A DNA stretch of 64,000 nt from Mesotaenium endlicherianum (GCA_009602735.1 WELA01011855.1:366254-430253); one strand, 5' to 3'; counted from the stretch's first letter, positions 10,475-22,116 are shown. A program made the numbers and translations. The notes: generated by a model not told the origin, from the sequence alone.

Positions 10475-10717
10475 TCGCTGCTGCCGAGAACAACAGCCAG
10501 TTGTCAAAGATTGTGTCAGCAAGCTGACAGTAGTCAACAGGATGACCTAATGGACTTCAACCTGCTACACTCGGCTGAGTCATTTAACTAAGTAACAAGT
10601 ATCCAGCAGATTTAAATCCAGCAGACTAACTATTAACTAAAGTTCAACAGGCTGAACTTATTTAACCTGTTATTTCTAAATAAATATTATATCTATCCAA
10701 TATACCGATTCATTACA
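10475..10717 (-). mobile_element. LTR-C fragment, 3' LTR of G1
   Basis: On the minus strand this starts TGTAATGAATCGGTATATT and follows the E5 LTR-C (60677 on) for about 240 bases, until cut by LTR-A. On the minus strand it is preceded by a purine-rich tract (10718-10728) and, further up, by the G1 third ORF, so it reads as the 3' LTR of G1, whose gag-pol relatives (E5) use LTR-C. Confidence 0.8.
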
Positions 10718-10728
10718 ATCCCTCCAAC
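10718..10728 (-). promoter_or_regulatory. Polypurine tract of G1
   Basis: Minus strand reads GTTGGAGGGAT directly before the TGTAATG start of LTR-C. Such a tract primes plus-strand cDNA synthesis. Confidence 0.7.
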
Positions 10729-11203
10729 TTGAATTGGAGTCGACTCGACAATACTGCTATTATCATTTACAACAAAGTAACACACATGCAACACAACCAA
10801 CTGAATCTAAAACAAGACAACAGCAAACTAAGTACCAGGGGCTCGGTCTTCTGGGGGGCGAGACCTAAAAATTGGATCTTCTTCTCCTGTCTGATAGTCT
10901 CCTGAAACCTGGGGGCTCAGACCAGGTTGAACCAAGGGATGAACGCAGAAACAGGGCAGCCTGCTCTTGCACTGTCTACAAGTTGATGGAGGCCGCTCTC
11001 TCTTGCGCAGCTCTCAAAATGACAGGGACATACACTGGCATATCGGAGGGGTGCTGCATGACATGGACTAAGGGTACATGCCCTCTATGAGAGGGGGATG
11101 CTGGTTGCCCTCTGGCTGCCTCCTTGGCAGCCCTCCTGTTTGCTCTGTTTGAGTGAGTCTCACCTCCTCGGGTGGGACTCCTCTTGCTGAAACTCTCCAG
11201 CCA
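10729..11203. other. Non-coding 3' region of G1
   Basis: Between the stop of the G1 third ORF and the polypurine tract. I see no coding potential, RNA gene or repeat that I recognise. Confidence 0.5.
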
Positions 11204-12510
11204 CTAGAGATCTGGATCTGTTGGTGTGCTGGTATCCTCCAGCTGCTGCAGGGCTGCCTGTGCAATGGCACTTCCAATCTGCTGTTGAATGGGAGATATA
11301 GCGGGGGTCTGTGCCTCAGCAGGATTAGACTCCTCTTTGGCGCCTTCCTCCTCTTCGTCCTCCTGTTCCTCTGAGACTTCTGGAGTTTCTCTGATCAGCT
11401 CCTCCAACCGTTCCCGAGAAAAAGAGTATCCCACTGACCTCCCCTTTTTGGGTGCAGGTGCGGGTTGTTGGGTCCTGACCATATACAAGTCTTTCTCCCC
11501 TTTCTTACTTGCCCATTTGGCATAAGCATGTTTCCCCTTAGAGAAAGAATCTCTACCCCTGGTCCTATCCTCCTGTGTCTCCTGACTCATGCAGTCCCAA
11601 ACTCCATCCAGTCTTAGGTCCCATACTGCAATATGGGGTGGCAGCATTATCTTCCCCTGCAAGTCTGCCAGCAAATCGTCTTCCTCAGCTCTGTCATTTT
11701 GCTGGTCCTTCATGGAGATAATCATCCAACGCCAGTCAGTGGGCTGCAAAAAGAAAGCAAGATCTGTCCTCTTCAAAGTACAGGGGTATACCAGTGACCT
11801 GAGAAATCCAACTGGCTGGTCTCCCTTGCCAAGAACTCCCAGCTTCTTCTCTCCACCTCGTTACACATGACCTTGAACCAATTAAGGGAAGTGGTATCCT
11901 TGAAGCTGTCTGTATGCATGAAGATCAACCTGATAACCCTATCTGTGCCCCATATCCCAGATATTGGCACCGTTTCAGATTTACCTATCTGGGCCAATGC
12001 TTTGGCCTCTCGGATTGTATATCCCACCATCCTGGCATAGTCATGGTACAGGTGAAGCCTTGTGCTGACCTCTATGTACTTGTCAAAACCTTGGGCCGTC
12101 TCCCCTTCTCGCTGCAATATGTCCCTCTGTGACATACTTCGGCTTCTCTGGGCGTACTTGAAGGCTTTATCCAAAAGATCAAAGCCCTTGCCCATCACCG
12201 TGTAGCGGTAGCTTTTGATTATCCTCTGTTCCACCTCAGCCTGCTGCTTCCGCCTCTCCTGAGCCAACCTTTGTTCCTCCGCCTTCTTGATTTCCTCTAC
12301 AGCTTTTTTGTCCTGCTCCTCCTGTCTCAGCCTGGCCTGTTCTTCCTCCTCCTTTCTCTTCTGAGCCTCCCGCTGTAGTCGGAGTCGCTCTGATTCTCGA
12401 GAAGTGATGGTGGATGATTTGATGTCGCCTTGGAACTCCTTGTACTCCGCCTGCGCCTCGTCTGCCCTTCTTTTCCTCTTAAGTTCAGACAATTGAGTCA
12501 TCCTGCTCAT
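11204..12510 (-). pseudogene. G1 third ORF, coiled-coil protein of unknown function
   Basis: Starts at the ATG at 12510 (MSRMTQLSELKRKRRADEAQ). About 435 residues are recovered across one frameshift near 11775. Residues 30-100 are a highly charged Glu/Lys/Arg/Gln helix typical of a coiled coil. A middle part follows (SYRYTVMGKGFDLLDKAFKY, then TSLNWFKVMCNEV), and the C-terminal half has an acidic patch (EEQEDEEEEGAKEE). I see no signal peptide, membrane span or retroviral envelope hallmark. In the restored order it lies downstream of G1 pol on the same strand and upstream of polypurine tract and 3' LTR, the position used by extra ORFs in some plant gypsy elements. I do not recognise the family. 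Confidence 0.6.
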
Positions 12511-12738
12511 TCATACCACAATGGAGTTAGTGTAGTCATGATATAGGATTGAGTTCCTGGACAGGGAAGAACGTAGTAGAGGGAGGTAGAGTATGCAATA
12601 CCTGGTGTAAGTAAAGTGAAAGTGCAAGTGTGCTTGAGAGAGAAGTGAGTGTGAGCGCAGTTGAGTGTGGAGGATGGATATGCGAAGGCAATCGGCAATC
12701 GGCTGGTTACCGAGATGTTTTATCCCACTCCCTCCAAC
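12511..12738 (-). other. Upstream region of the G1 third ORF
   Basis: No ORF. A purine tract reads AAGTTGGAGGGAGTGGGAT on the minus strand next to the piggyBac target TTAA. It resembles the tract before LTR-C but is not followed by an LTR. Confidence 0.4.
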
Positions 12739-12742
12739 TTAA
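12739..12742. repeat. TTAA target site of the piggyBac element, 3' side
   Basis: TTAA is followed on the plus strand by CACTGGCTTTACTGCC, the inverted-repeat tip. The partner TTAA is at 35717-35720. Confidence 0.8.
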
Positions 12743-15438
12743 CACTGGCTTTACTGCCACTGGGACCAATACCAACCTCATAACAGCCCTTCTTTGGATG
12801 CTAATGATAAATAGAGTACTTATGTGGTATGTGAAAGTGATATATATTTGAAATGTCCTTTGAATAAGGATTCTGGCAATGTACTTTTTCTGATTTTTGC
12901 GGCATTTTTCATTGTACTTTTTGGTACTTGAAAGGTAACACACGTGTGACCCGCAAAAGGTACATTTCTTTTGGGCGCAATATGCGGAGAAGTACAACAG
13001 ATTTCAAGGTCCTGATTTTTTCTAGCATACATCCTAATGTAGTGATCACACTGCACTTGACAGATTTTCATTTTATTCAATACTTTGTATACGCTAACAT
13101 GCTAAAGTTTAGGCCCAAAATTGACACCAGCTTTTTGGACCTGGTCCCATAATTTCACTAAGAGATGCACCATGCAGCTTCACTAAATGGGTCATATAAT
13201 TTCCAAAACTTGATGGAATGCATTCAAATAAGTTTCGGAGCATTCATAACAAGGTACTCTACCATCCTAGTACACAAGAGCAGTAAAATTATATAAAGCA
13301 AAAATAATGACTTCTACCACATTAGGCCCCATGGACGAGTCGTCAAAATTGAAGTTTAGAGCACATAATGTGTGCAAAAAAAATTGTATTTTGAGTCTTC
13401 ATTGCTACCAATAGTACTACTTCTTAGGGCAGCCATTAGGCAACCTCTTCCAAATGGTCAATGTTCTTGGTAGTGTGGTAGATCTCAAAGCAGGGACTAG
13501 GGTGCAAGATGACGTTGCAGGGCATACACATGTACTGACATCTACTCTTCCTGCCTGCAGCCCCTTTGTCAAACTTCTTAGCAGAGCACACTACACAAGA
13601 CCTTTTCTCTCCTTTGTTGACCTTGTTTGGGAAGTGCCTGCCAGTCCATCTCTGCTCTCCAGAAGCTCCTGCTGAACTTGATCTTGTCTGCCTGTCGCGA
13701 GGATGCACCCACTCCGACATCTCTTTCACTAGCCGCAACATGAAAGAATATCTGCCAGCACCTGGGTGAGCCAGCTCATACAAGATGTATGCATTTGCAA
13801 TGGCACCATCAAACAGGCCCCAGTACAAGCGGTGCCACCACTTCCTAGCGACCTGCTCTGTCTCTACTGAATAGTTGTCCCTCAAGCAAAGTTTGTCAAA
13901 CTGGTCAACGGCGTCTTTGTACTGGTTATAGTGCTTCACAATATCAGGAGCAGGTATAGTGCTAGTCTCTCCTCCCTTCTGCCTTCTCTCAACTTCAACC
14001 ACATTCAAGCCTCTACAGTTAGACAAGAAGTAGACTGGCTTCTTGTCCAGCCAGACAACTGCTACTTGTTCAGGCCAATCACTCACGAGGGCCTTGAAGC
14101 TGCCCTGTTCTGCCTCTCTCTCGCCTGCAGGTACATCTAGGACCAGGTCCTTGATAGGATAGTGCTTTCTATTGACAACAGTACCAGTAGCTCCATGACC
14201 TAGGTTAGACAACTCTCTTACAAGTAGAGGGCTAGTAAAGCCTCTGTCTAAGACAAAGCTGTAAGTCTGCCCCTTGGGCAAAGTGCTCACCATCTCCAAC
14301 ACAACCGTAGTATTCCTGCCTGGTCTCTTGACCTTGTCAAATACTACAAAATCGTAGCAATAGTATGTTATACTGTCAACCAAAGTAAACAACTCAATAC
14401 CAAACTTATAAGGCTTTTTTGGGCAATACACCCGGACTGGGCATGGTCTGTTTCTAGTCGGGATAAGCCGCTCATCTATGGTCAAGTGCTCACCTGGATT
14501 ATAGTATTGTTTGAATGTACTCCTGAGCAAGTCTATGAATGGCTGACACTGCCATAGCCTATATTCTCCAGAAGCTGTAGGAAACACATCTCTACCAGCA
14601 TTTGAAATGATGTCCAAGTAGGACTTTATCTAGACCCACCTATCTCTGGACATGTACTTTCCAAAAGCTGGAAATAGTACAGGACCAAAATTGTCACTTC
14701 TCCAATGCATTGTATATCTAGGCAAAGAGTTAAGTGCCATAGCAATGCATAGCCCATGCCACAGAATGAGCTCACTGGTGGTAAGAATGACCCATTTCTT
14801 AGCACCTTCATTTTGAGCATACTCATTTGTTGCAGCAGCCATCTGGTCATACCACTCTATACCAACCAAGAGACAAAGCACAGCAAATGGGCTGAATGTA
14901 TGAAACAGCCTGGTACTGACTCTGACCAGGCCCGTGCCCACAGTACTGACAGGCTTAACCAACCATGGGGGCACTTCACCTTCCTCTGCAAGTCTCCAGC
15001 TGTACTCTTCTCCTCCTCTGTTTGCTGGCTCCACAGGCGTCACAGGCTCCAGCACTTGTTCTTCATCTTGAGTTGCCACCAGGGGCTCACCTTCGGACTC
15101 CAGCTCCGAGTCACTGCTGAATTCTTCTTCATCTGAGACCCTATTCTTCTTCTTCCTGTAGCCTTTGTGCTCTCTTCTTTGCACCCTCTCTTGCCACTAC
15201 CACTCTGTTTTTCCTCTCCTCTCTATTGCAGGGCACACTCATGTCTGGTCCAGTCTGTTTTGCAGGTCTACCTCTCTTTTGCCTTAGTTCTGCAGGATCT
15301 AAGGCCGAGTCTGATTCTGTCTTAGCCTCAGATGCATTTGCTTGTGGTGTATCAGTGACTTCAGGGGTGCTTTGAGTGACAAGAGTGACAAGTGTCACTT
15401 GAAATGCTCTACTGCTAGTTTCTTGCGAAATTGGGTTA
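12743..15438 (-). mobile_element. PB, piggyBac-like transposon, 3' part
   Basis: Runs from the terminal tip CACTGGCTTT at 12743 to the rearrangement break near 15436-15441. The missing 5' part, with tip CACTAGCTTT next to a TTAA, is at 35721-36313 in the opposite orientation. Joined, PB would be about 3.3 kb, flanked by TTAA, as piggyBac superfamily elements are. Bases 12743-13435 are its 3' untranslated end, without other features seen. Confidence 0.85.
13436..15436 (-). pseudogene. piggyBac-type transposase (broken)
   Basis: The DDE_Tnp_1_7-type core has acidic residues in TIDERLIPTRN, VLDRGFTS and HYNQYKDAVDQFD, matching the DDD positions of piggyBac. The end is a Cys/His-rich finger (CVVCSAKK, then CQYMCMPCNV, then PCFEIYH). 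The core is preceded by FGKYMSRDRWV, a TAG at 14627-14629, then IKSYLDII. A piggyBac protein would read through here, so the stop is a nonsense change. A frameshift near 15150-15180 separates the acidic and Lys/Arg-rich N-terminal part. The protein is cut off at the break near 15436 and its start is at 36009. It would excise and insert PB at TTAA. Confidence 0.85.
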
Positions 15439-15441
15439 GAA
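15436..15441. other. Rearrangement breakpoint, PB to MT-B
   Basis: To the left is minus-strand piggyBac coding sequence. To the right (ggacccgcac...) is MT-B sequence matching MT-A at about 27618. The two lost partners meet each other at 36311-36316, in mirror arrangement. Confidence 0.8.
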
Positions 15442-17324
15442 GGACCCGCACTGCATCTGTGCCGCTTGACATCTTGGATCGTCGCTCAACTGAGTCCGCC
15501 CTCTACGGCTTCATGGCGCTGGATGACGGTCGGTCTATAGTTCAGACCGATAAGGGGGGAGTTGAGGATGATGAGGTCTCCGTCGGCGCCGACTTACTGG
15601 AGACGCAGGAGGAGGATCCCGAGCTGTCTGGTGCTGGACTCCATCTCACGCCCTAGGAGCGGGCTGACGCTCTGGCCGCACAAGCCAGGGAGACAGTGCG
15701 GATCTACGCCGCGCATAACGCCATGATGCGTCAGATGGCGGCAGACGCCGTAGAGGCACACGCCGTTGCCACGGCTGCCCTTACTGCTGCAGCTCACGCT
15801 CATCACGCAGCCACAGTTGCAGCAGCCATACCTCAGCCACAGCCTCCTGCGACGAGCGGACCCTCCTCGAGATCATACGTCCGCGTACGGCAAGACGTGC
15901 CTGTGGGGGTCGCCATCCAGTACCGCATGGCCTCCCAATTTCCCTCACCCGCACCGTCGCACAGGACAGGCAACTCATGGCCACGCACTACCACGTCTGA
16001 GGACGAGGCCATGAGGCAGGCAGCGTTCCCAGGCAGGTTCGACGACGCGTCATTGAGCAGCGAGGAAGAGGAGTGGCAGGAGTGGTCCCAGGAGGCCGCA
16101 GAGGAGCCCGCAGCCCAGCCATCGGCAGAGCCACCGCCGCCCACGCCTACAGCTTGCGTCCGACGCCAGCCCACAGGGCCTCCCGGCTTCAGTTCTCTCT
16201 CACAAGAGACCACGGCCAATCCCCGTCGAGCCCATCCATGCGCCGACGGGTCTAGTCGTCCGATACAGCACGACTGTTCGACCAGCAACGAGTGCCGTGA
16301 CATCACGCACTTGTTCGTTGGCAACAGCCTGAGCACAGGCTGGCCAGGTCGCGCCTCCGCCAGCACTGCCTCCACGGTTCCTTTCTCCGCTATCGACCCG
16401 CGTGCCGGACGTGCGCATCAGACAGTGGCCAGGACCAGCATCCTCGGTCCTCGGCGTATAGGTCCTTCCCCCTACGCCGGGCCAGCTCTACGCTTCGCAC
16501 GTCGCACTCTGCGCCTAGACCGGCGTACATGCGAGGTCACTCCAATCCGCGAGCATACCAAGGCTGCCCGCGAGGTCACACCTTTGCGCGACACTCCCAG
16601 GGACGCACGAGAGGTCACTCCTCTTTGCGAGGGGCGAGAGGTCACTCCTTTGCGCGAGACGCGCCCGCGCTCAGTCACACCGCCGTATGACGGTCCGCGC
16701 AATCTCCGCACCCGCGAGCATGACGCACAGTCTTCCTCCACCACTGCAGCTCACGCATTATACCAGACGCCGCCTGGCTGGCCTGCCAACGTCCCGCGCA
16801 GTCACATAGCCGAAGACGGGCCGTCTTGGTCACCTCCTCATAAGGTGGCCCGCACCGCTGCGCGCCTCCGCGACCGCCATCCACATCCGCACGCAACACG
16901 CGCAGGGCCCATGCAGCGCAGCCAGCGGGAGCGCGTCCGACTCCCATCTCTTTTGCCGCTGCGCCCGCGAGTCCAGCTCGCCCCACGTCAGCTCGTCCGT
17001 CCTCGACAAGCAGCACATTGGGACGAGCGCTCCGTCTGCACAGTGCCCCTTCAGGCGGATCTTCGCGAGCGTCAGCGTTCGTACTTTGATCAGCATTCCC
17101 AGCTGCCCCAGCGCACTGCCACAGAGCAGCTGGCCCACGCCGCTTCACACCACGCAGACTACAGGACGAGGGACCGGTGGCAGCAGCAGTGCGTGCGCGA
17201 CGCGCAGGCTCTGGCCCGCCCAGTGCCCGAGGAGGCCTTGCAAGACGCGCGTGCGCGCTGGCGCACTTATCAGGCACATTCTTGCACGACTCGCCCGCAG
17301 CCGCTGCTTGAGCGCATTCCTTGA
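15440..17324 (+). pseudogene. MT-B linker with EVTPLR repeats
   Basis: Homologous to residues 270-900 of the MT-A polyprotein ORF. Early landmark ALYGFMALDDGRSIVQTDKG. A TAG at 15654-15656 stands where MT-A has CAG. The section at 16525-16690 holds about five near-repeats of EVTPLR(E/D), ending in SVTPPYDGPR. The rest is Arg/Pro/Ala/Gln-rich, without a recognised fold. It ends at a TGA at 17322-17324 just before the methyltransferase. It is probably a spacer or chromatin/RNA-binding segment of the polyprotein, which is inference only. Confidence 0.6.
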
Positions 17325-17351
17325 CTCACTCGCCACTACGCAGAGCTCGCA

Positions 17352-18478
17352 GTGGCAGCCCTCCGCATGGCGCCCCATCAGCACAGTCTGCTGCGCTCCT
17401 ATTTACCGCCAGCGCAGGCCGGCGATCCCGCCCTGGGCTGTCGCCCCCTTCCTACGCCTATCTACACCGCACAGCTCGACGAGCATCCCGGCGGCATTGT
17501 CCTTGTTGAGCTCTTCGCCGGCATCGCGACAGGGTTGTTGGCCACCTGCAAGCTGGCATCCCCGTACGTCGGTACGTCTACGTGGACCCCGATGGCGAGG
17601 CGCAGCAGGTTGCCCGCAGGCAAATGGCCTTATGCCACGAGCGTTTCCCAGACCTCTTCCCTGAGCATGCCTTCTACCGCGCCCAGACTGACTGGCCCAT
17701 GGACATCCGCGACATTACCGCCGGGCACATCACGCGCCTCGGGCCCATTGACCTCATCGTTGCTGGCTGGGAGTGCCAAGGCTTCTCCAATGTGAGACGG
17801 GGCAACGCGCTCGGTGACCCGTGTACGGCCTTGTTCTGGCACCTGCTCCGCGTCCTCAACATGGTTGAGGACCGCCAGCCGCCGCACACACTCACCTGGG
17901 TGTTGGAGAACGTGGCTGTCCGCCACGATTCTCGGCCCAACGCCAGCGCCAACTTTGCCCTCTGCAGCAGCTTCGTCGGTCGTGAGGTTGTCATTCACGC
18001 CGCTCAGATTGGTTCCTTCGCGCATCGTGTACGCGCCTACTTCACTAACCTGGCCATGCCAGGCACGCTTGAGGCGTTAGCGGCCGCACATCCACGCCAC
18101 ACGCGCAACGTTGACTCCATCCTCAACGTGGCGCGCCTGGCCTAGCGCGTGGTCGCCCTTGCGCATCCTTCTCAGGCCCAGTGTGAGGTCCTCCGCGACG
18201 TCACGCGGGCGCTTCCTACATTCGTGAGTCGCTACGACAGCGCGGCCTACGTGGGCGACCAGCGCGGCATGATCATTGACCTCGAGACTGGCATGTTCCA
18301 ACGACCCCGTGCCGTGGAGATGGAGCGTGCGATGGGCTTCCCTCCGCACCTCACACAGGTGGACGGCATCACCGAGGTCAACCGCGTGCGTCTCCTTGGC
18401 CAGGCTATTGATGCCAACGTCTTGACGTGGCTTCTCCTGCAGACACAGGCCCTGACTCCCCTTTACGCCCAGGCTTGT
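17352..18478 (+). pseudogene. MT-B C5 cytosine methyltransferase (broken)
   Basis: Motif I is VLVELFAGIATG (about 17500), then a frameshift near 17560. Motif IV is GWECQGFS with the catalytic Cys codon at 17774-17776. The usual Pro-Cys of C5 enzymes is Glu-Cys here. Motif VI is WVLENV (about 17907), motif VIII AHRVRAYFTN (about 18022), and a motif IX-like EMERAMGFP and motif X-like LLGQAIDANVLTWLL follow. The length of the motif IV-VI segment recalls the DNMT3/DRM class. A TAG at 18143-18145 replaces a CAG of MT-A. An active enzyme would methylate DNA cytosines using S-adenosylmethionine. Confidence 0.85.
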
Positions 18479-20442
18479 CATCCTGAGATGGTCCAGTTCT
18501 ATGACGCCATGGATCGAGATTCCAACGGCGACGGCCGCGCCCCGCCTGGTACAACCTGGCATTCCCAGCGCGAGGGTCCCGCTTCCCAGCAGCCGCCTGC
18601 GCCTTGTCCTGGTCCTTGTTCTGGTTTGCGGAGGGGGGGCAGGAGGAGACAGGATTCCTCACAGCGACCCAGGGAGTTTCGTTCCCCGTTTCTTTTTCCA
18701 CGCTCTCCGTCGCCTACAGGTGGTGCAGGGCAGATGGCAGCAGCTGCCGAGGAGAGGGCACCTGAGGCAGGCCGAGTGCAGCCAGTTGCAGGACAGGTGA
18801 CGCCTGCAGACACACAGATTGCGCCAACAGCAGGGCAGGAGGCGGCAGCTGCAGCGCAGGAGCCACAACCAGCTGTCCCTACTTGGAAGCTGGGGGGGAC
18901 TCTCACTAGGGCACAGGCTGCTCAGCTAACGGCATTGCTGGATGCACGGCGCAGTGCCAGCTTTGCCAGCGGCATGCACGATCTTGGGCGCTACACAGGC
19001 GACCCTATGAGGATACCCCTCCAGACAGACGTGCCCATCTTCCAGAAGCGCTACCGCTACAGCCGCTTTGAGGACGACCTGATCAGCACGCAGACAGGCA
19101 AGCTAGAGGAGTGTCAGCTCATTCGTGAGTCTGCCTCCACCTACGCTGCGCCCACAGTCATGCCAGCTAAGAAGGACGCCTCAGGCAACTGGACTCAGAA
19201 GAGGATGTGCGGTGACTATCGTAAGCTTAACGAGGTCACTGAGCAGGACAGATACCCTATGCCGACCCCTGACGAGATCTTCGACGACATTCGCGCTTGT
19301 ACTTGGTTCTCGGTGCTGGATTTGAGGCAAGGCTTCAACCGGACACCCATTGCGAAGGAGGACCAGCATAAGACGGCTTTTTGGGGATCGCAGCGTCTCT
19401 ACAAGTGGAGGGTTATGCCCTTTGGCTTGAAGAACGCTCCTGCCACCTTCCAGCGAGTCATGGATAAGGAGCTGGCAGGGCTCTCCATTGCCCGGTGCTA
19501 CATCGATGACGTGCTCGTCTTCAGTGAGACGTTTGAGGAGCACGTGGCGCATATCACTGCAGTTCTGGACCGCTTGGAGGCCGTTGGGCTCAAGTGTCAT
19601 CCAGGCAAGTGCACCTTTAGGACCCGGGAGGTGGAGTACCTTGGGCATCTTTTGTCTTCCAGTGGTTTGGCTCCTCAGCTGGCCAAGATCTCGGCCATCA
19701 CAGGCATCCCGCCGTCGACCGACCTCTGCAGTTGAGGGCCATCCTTGGCATCGCCAACTACTATCGCCGCTTTGTGCCTGGGTTGAGCGAGCTGGCCAAG
19801 CCGCTCAACGACTTGCTACGCAAGGGCGTTGCCTACGTATGGGGACCAGAGCAGCAGGCAGCGTTTGACAAGCTCAAGGAGCTGTTGGTGAGCGCCCCAG
19901 TACTACGGCGTCCTGACTATCAGAAGCCCTTCATCCTCCACACCGACTGGTCGCAGGCAGGGCTTGGAGCAGTGTTGGTGGAGGAGCATGACGGCTTCGA
20001 GCATGTGGTGGCGTACGCCAGCCGCAGCAACAACCGTGCCGAGGGCAACTACGGCTCCTATGAGGGGGAGTGCCTGGCAGCAGTATGGGCGATTGTGCAT
20101 TTCAGGCACTATCTCTATGGCACCCACTTCCGCTTGGTCACCAACCATCAGCCACTCAAGTGGCTCATGACGTCGGAGCGCCTGACGGGCAAGTACGCAC
20201 GGTGGGCGCTCATCTTGCAGGAGTACACCTTTGACGTGCATCATCGTCCAGGGTCGACGAACCTGGACGCTGACGGCCTCAGCCCCAACCCGCTGCCCTC
20301 TTTGCGAGACCTCACGGTAGCCCGCCACGATGAGGATGAGCCGGTGGCCTGGCACGCAGTAGCATTCTTGGCCTTCACCGTTGACGACGACGTGCGGCCC
20401 GCAGGGCTCACTAGCCTAGACATGGTGACTGTCACCACTTGA
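18479..20442 (+). pseudogene. MT-B reverse transcriptase and RNase H
   Basis: An Ala/Gln/Pro-rich spacer (18480-18880) precedes a Ty3-type RT: RMCGDYRKLNEVTEQDRYP, SVLDLRQGF, KNAPATFQRVMDKEL, then YIDDVLVFSET with the catalytic pair at about 19504. A frameshift near 19728 breaks the thumb. RNase H follows (LHTDWSQAGLGAVLV, YEGECLAAVWAIVHF) but its third acidic site reads VTNHQ where MT-A has VTDHQ. It ends HHRPGSTNLDADGLSPNP. A TGA at 20440-20442 stands where MT-A has an Arg codon. No chromovirus-like protease is seen here; it lies before the methyltransferase. Confidence 0.88.
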
Positions 20443-21978
20443 CGACTAGCCTTGGCAGCAGCTGAGGAGCTGGACAGCTGGCAGCGCGGGCCCGAGAACG
20501 TGTGAAACGACACCCCGGTGCTGCAGTACGTCACGGCCAAGGAGTTGGTCCCAGGCATTAGTGCGCGCGAGCGTGACCGCGTTCTCAAGGGTAGCCGGGA
20601 CTTCGTCTTCATGGAGGGGCGCATGCGGCGAGTGATGGCAAACGGCTCTGTCCTGGTGGTCCTTGAGCTCGCTATACGCAGCCAGCTGGTGCGACGTGTG
20701 CACAAGACGCTTGGACACTTCGGTGTTAAGCGCACTCTCAGCCTCCTCCAAGCTGAGTATTGGTGGCACGGCATGACTAAGGTTGTCGCCGACGTCGTCA
20801 GCAGCTGCACACTTTGCGTCCGGGTGCGCTCGAGCTTCACAGCCCGCACCGTTGCTCTCAGTCCTCTTCCTATTCAGGGGCTGTTCTACAGGTGGTCGCT
20901 TGACTTGGCTGGGGAGCTGCCCAAGTCTCGCCGAGGCAACCTCTATGTCTTGGTAATGATCGAGCACATGTCCAAGTGGATCGAGCTTATGCCGTTGCCC
21001 AGCAAGGCCAGTGAGGGGATTGCCCAGGCTTTCCTTGATCACGTACTTAGCCGCTTTGGCAGTTGCGCTGAGGTCCTCACCGACCAAGGCAAAGAGTTCC
21101 AGGGCAGCTTTCAAAAGCTGCTAGAGCGCTCGATGATCAACCACCGCACCACCTCCCGCGACCATCCCCAGGCTAACGGCCTCGCAAAGCGCATGGTGCA
21201 GACCGTCAAGCTTGGGCTGCAAAAGTACTGCCTGGCCCACGACAGCACCCACTGGGACGACGCCCTTTCATGGTTGGCTATGGGGTACAGGTTCAATAAG
21301 CAGGCCTCCTTGGCCTCACATTCTCCCTACTTCCTTCTCTACGGCCGACAGCCAGTCCTGCCCGCAGCAGCCAGGACCGTGGCCGAAAACGTTTTGGACC
21401 TGGACAGTCCCGAGACGTGGAGCGCTCTTACCAGGCAGCGTGCACAGCTCTTTCAGCGCCTGATGCCCATGGCCATGGACAACCTCAACATTGCTCAGCA
21501 CCGCGACACACTGAGGTATGCCATGACTCGTGGAGGAGCCTATTGGCCGCGAGTGTTGCAGTTCTCGACAGGTGACTTCGTGTACTTGCGACGCCAGACG
21601 AAGAACACCCTCGACACTAGCAGCTCGCCCGTTATCCTACGCGTCAGGCGTGTCTTGGTGTCAGGAGTTCTGGAGCTGGAAGGCGCAGATGGCCGTCTTC
21701 ACAAGGACCACACAAAAAATTGTGGACCATGCCACCTTCCTAACCTTGACATGCAGGTTCGTCCCCGCGACGCGAGGCCGCCCAAGGACTGGGCGTGCCA
21801 GATCTGCCATAGCCCCGGCCAGGAGGCCAGGATGCTGCTCTGCGACAGCTGCAACCTCGACTTCCACATCGGTTGCCTTGACCCGCCGCTGGCTCTTGTG
21901 CCAGCTGGCGACTGGTTTTGTAGCGACTGCACTGCTTTAGCTTTAGACAGCGATCACAGCCCATCAATTGGTGGTTGA
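20443..21978 (+). pseudogene. MT-B integrase with C-terminal PHD finger
   Basis: HHCC domain VHKTLGHFGV ... SSCTLCVR. The core has D in SLDLAGEL, D in LTDQGKEFQG and PQANGLAKRMVQ, where the catalytic Glu of the DDE triad (MT-A: GLAERMVQ) is Lys, so it should be dead. A TGA near 20503 replaces a Trp codon. Next comes a GPY/F-like part (LRVRRVLVSGVLELEG), a zinc-like pair (CGPCHLP), and a C4HC3 PHD finger at about 21790-21940 (CQICHSPGQEARMLLCDSCN, FHIGCLDPP, DWFCSDC). PHD fingers read histone H3 tails. Here it takes the place of the chromodomain of chromoviruses. Confidence 0.87.
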
Positions 21979-21993
21979 GAGCTGGGGGGGGAA
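21979..21993 (+). promoter_or_regulatory. Polypurine tract of MT-B
   Basis: gagagctgggggggggaa lies just after the PHD stop and directly before B1. The same tract precedes B1 in MT-A (34184-34200). It should prime plus-strand DNA synthesis. Confidence 0.75.
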
Positions 21994-22114
21994 TTAAAAC
22001 ATTTGACACGTGACTATCGTTTGGCTATAAAGCCACATGTATTATAGACTTCATTGCAGCAAAGCCTGAATTGCTTGTGTCATTGATACGCACCCGACCT
22101 CCTATCGCACGACA
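21994..22114 (+). repeat. B1 repeat of MT-B
   Basis: 121 bp, TTAAAACATTTGACACG to CGCACGACA, with a short internal gap relative to B2 at 23129-23262. It lies between polypurine tract and A2, with GC between B1 and A2. Confidence 0.85.
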
Positions 22115-22116
22115 GC

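Noticed and set aside
12720-12742. Second polypurine tract next to an LTR
   Set aside because: The purine run ends at a piggyBac TTAA and no LTR start follows it in the restored order.
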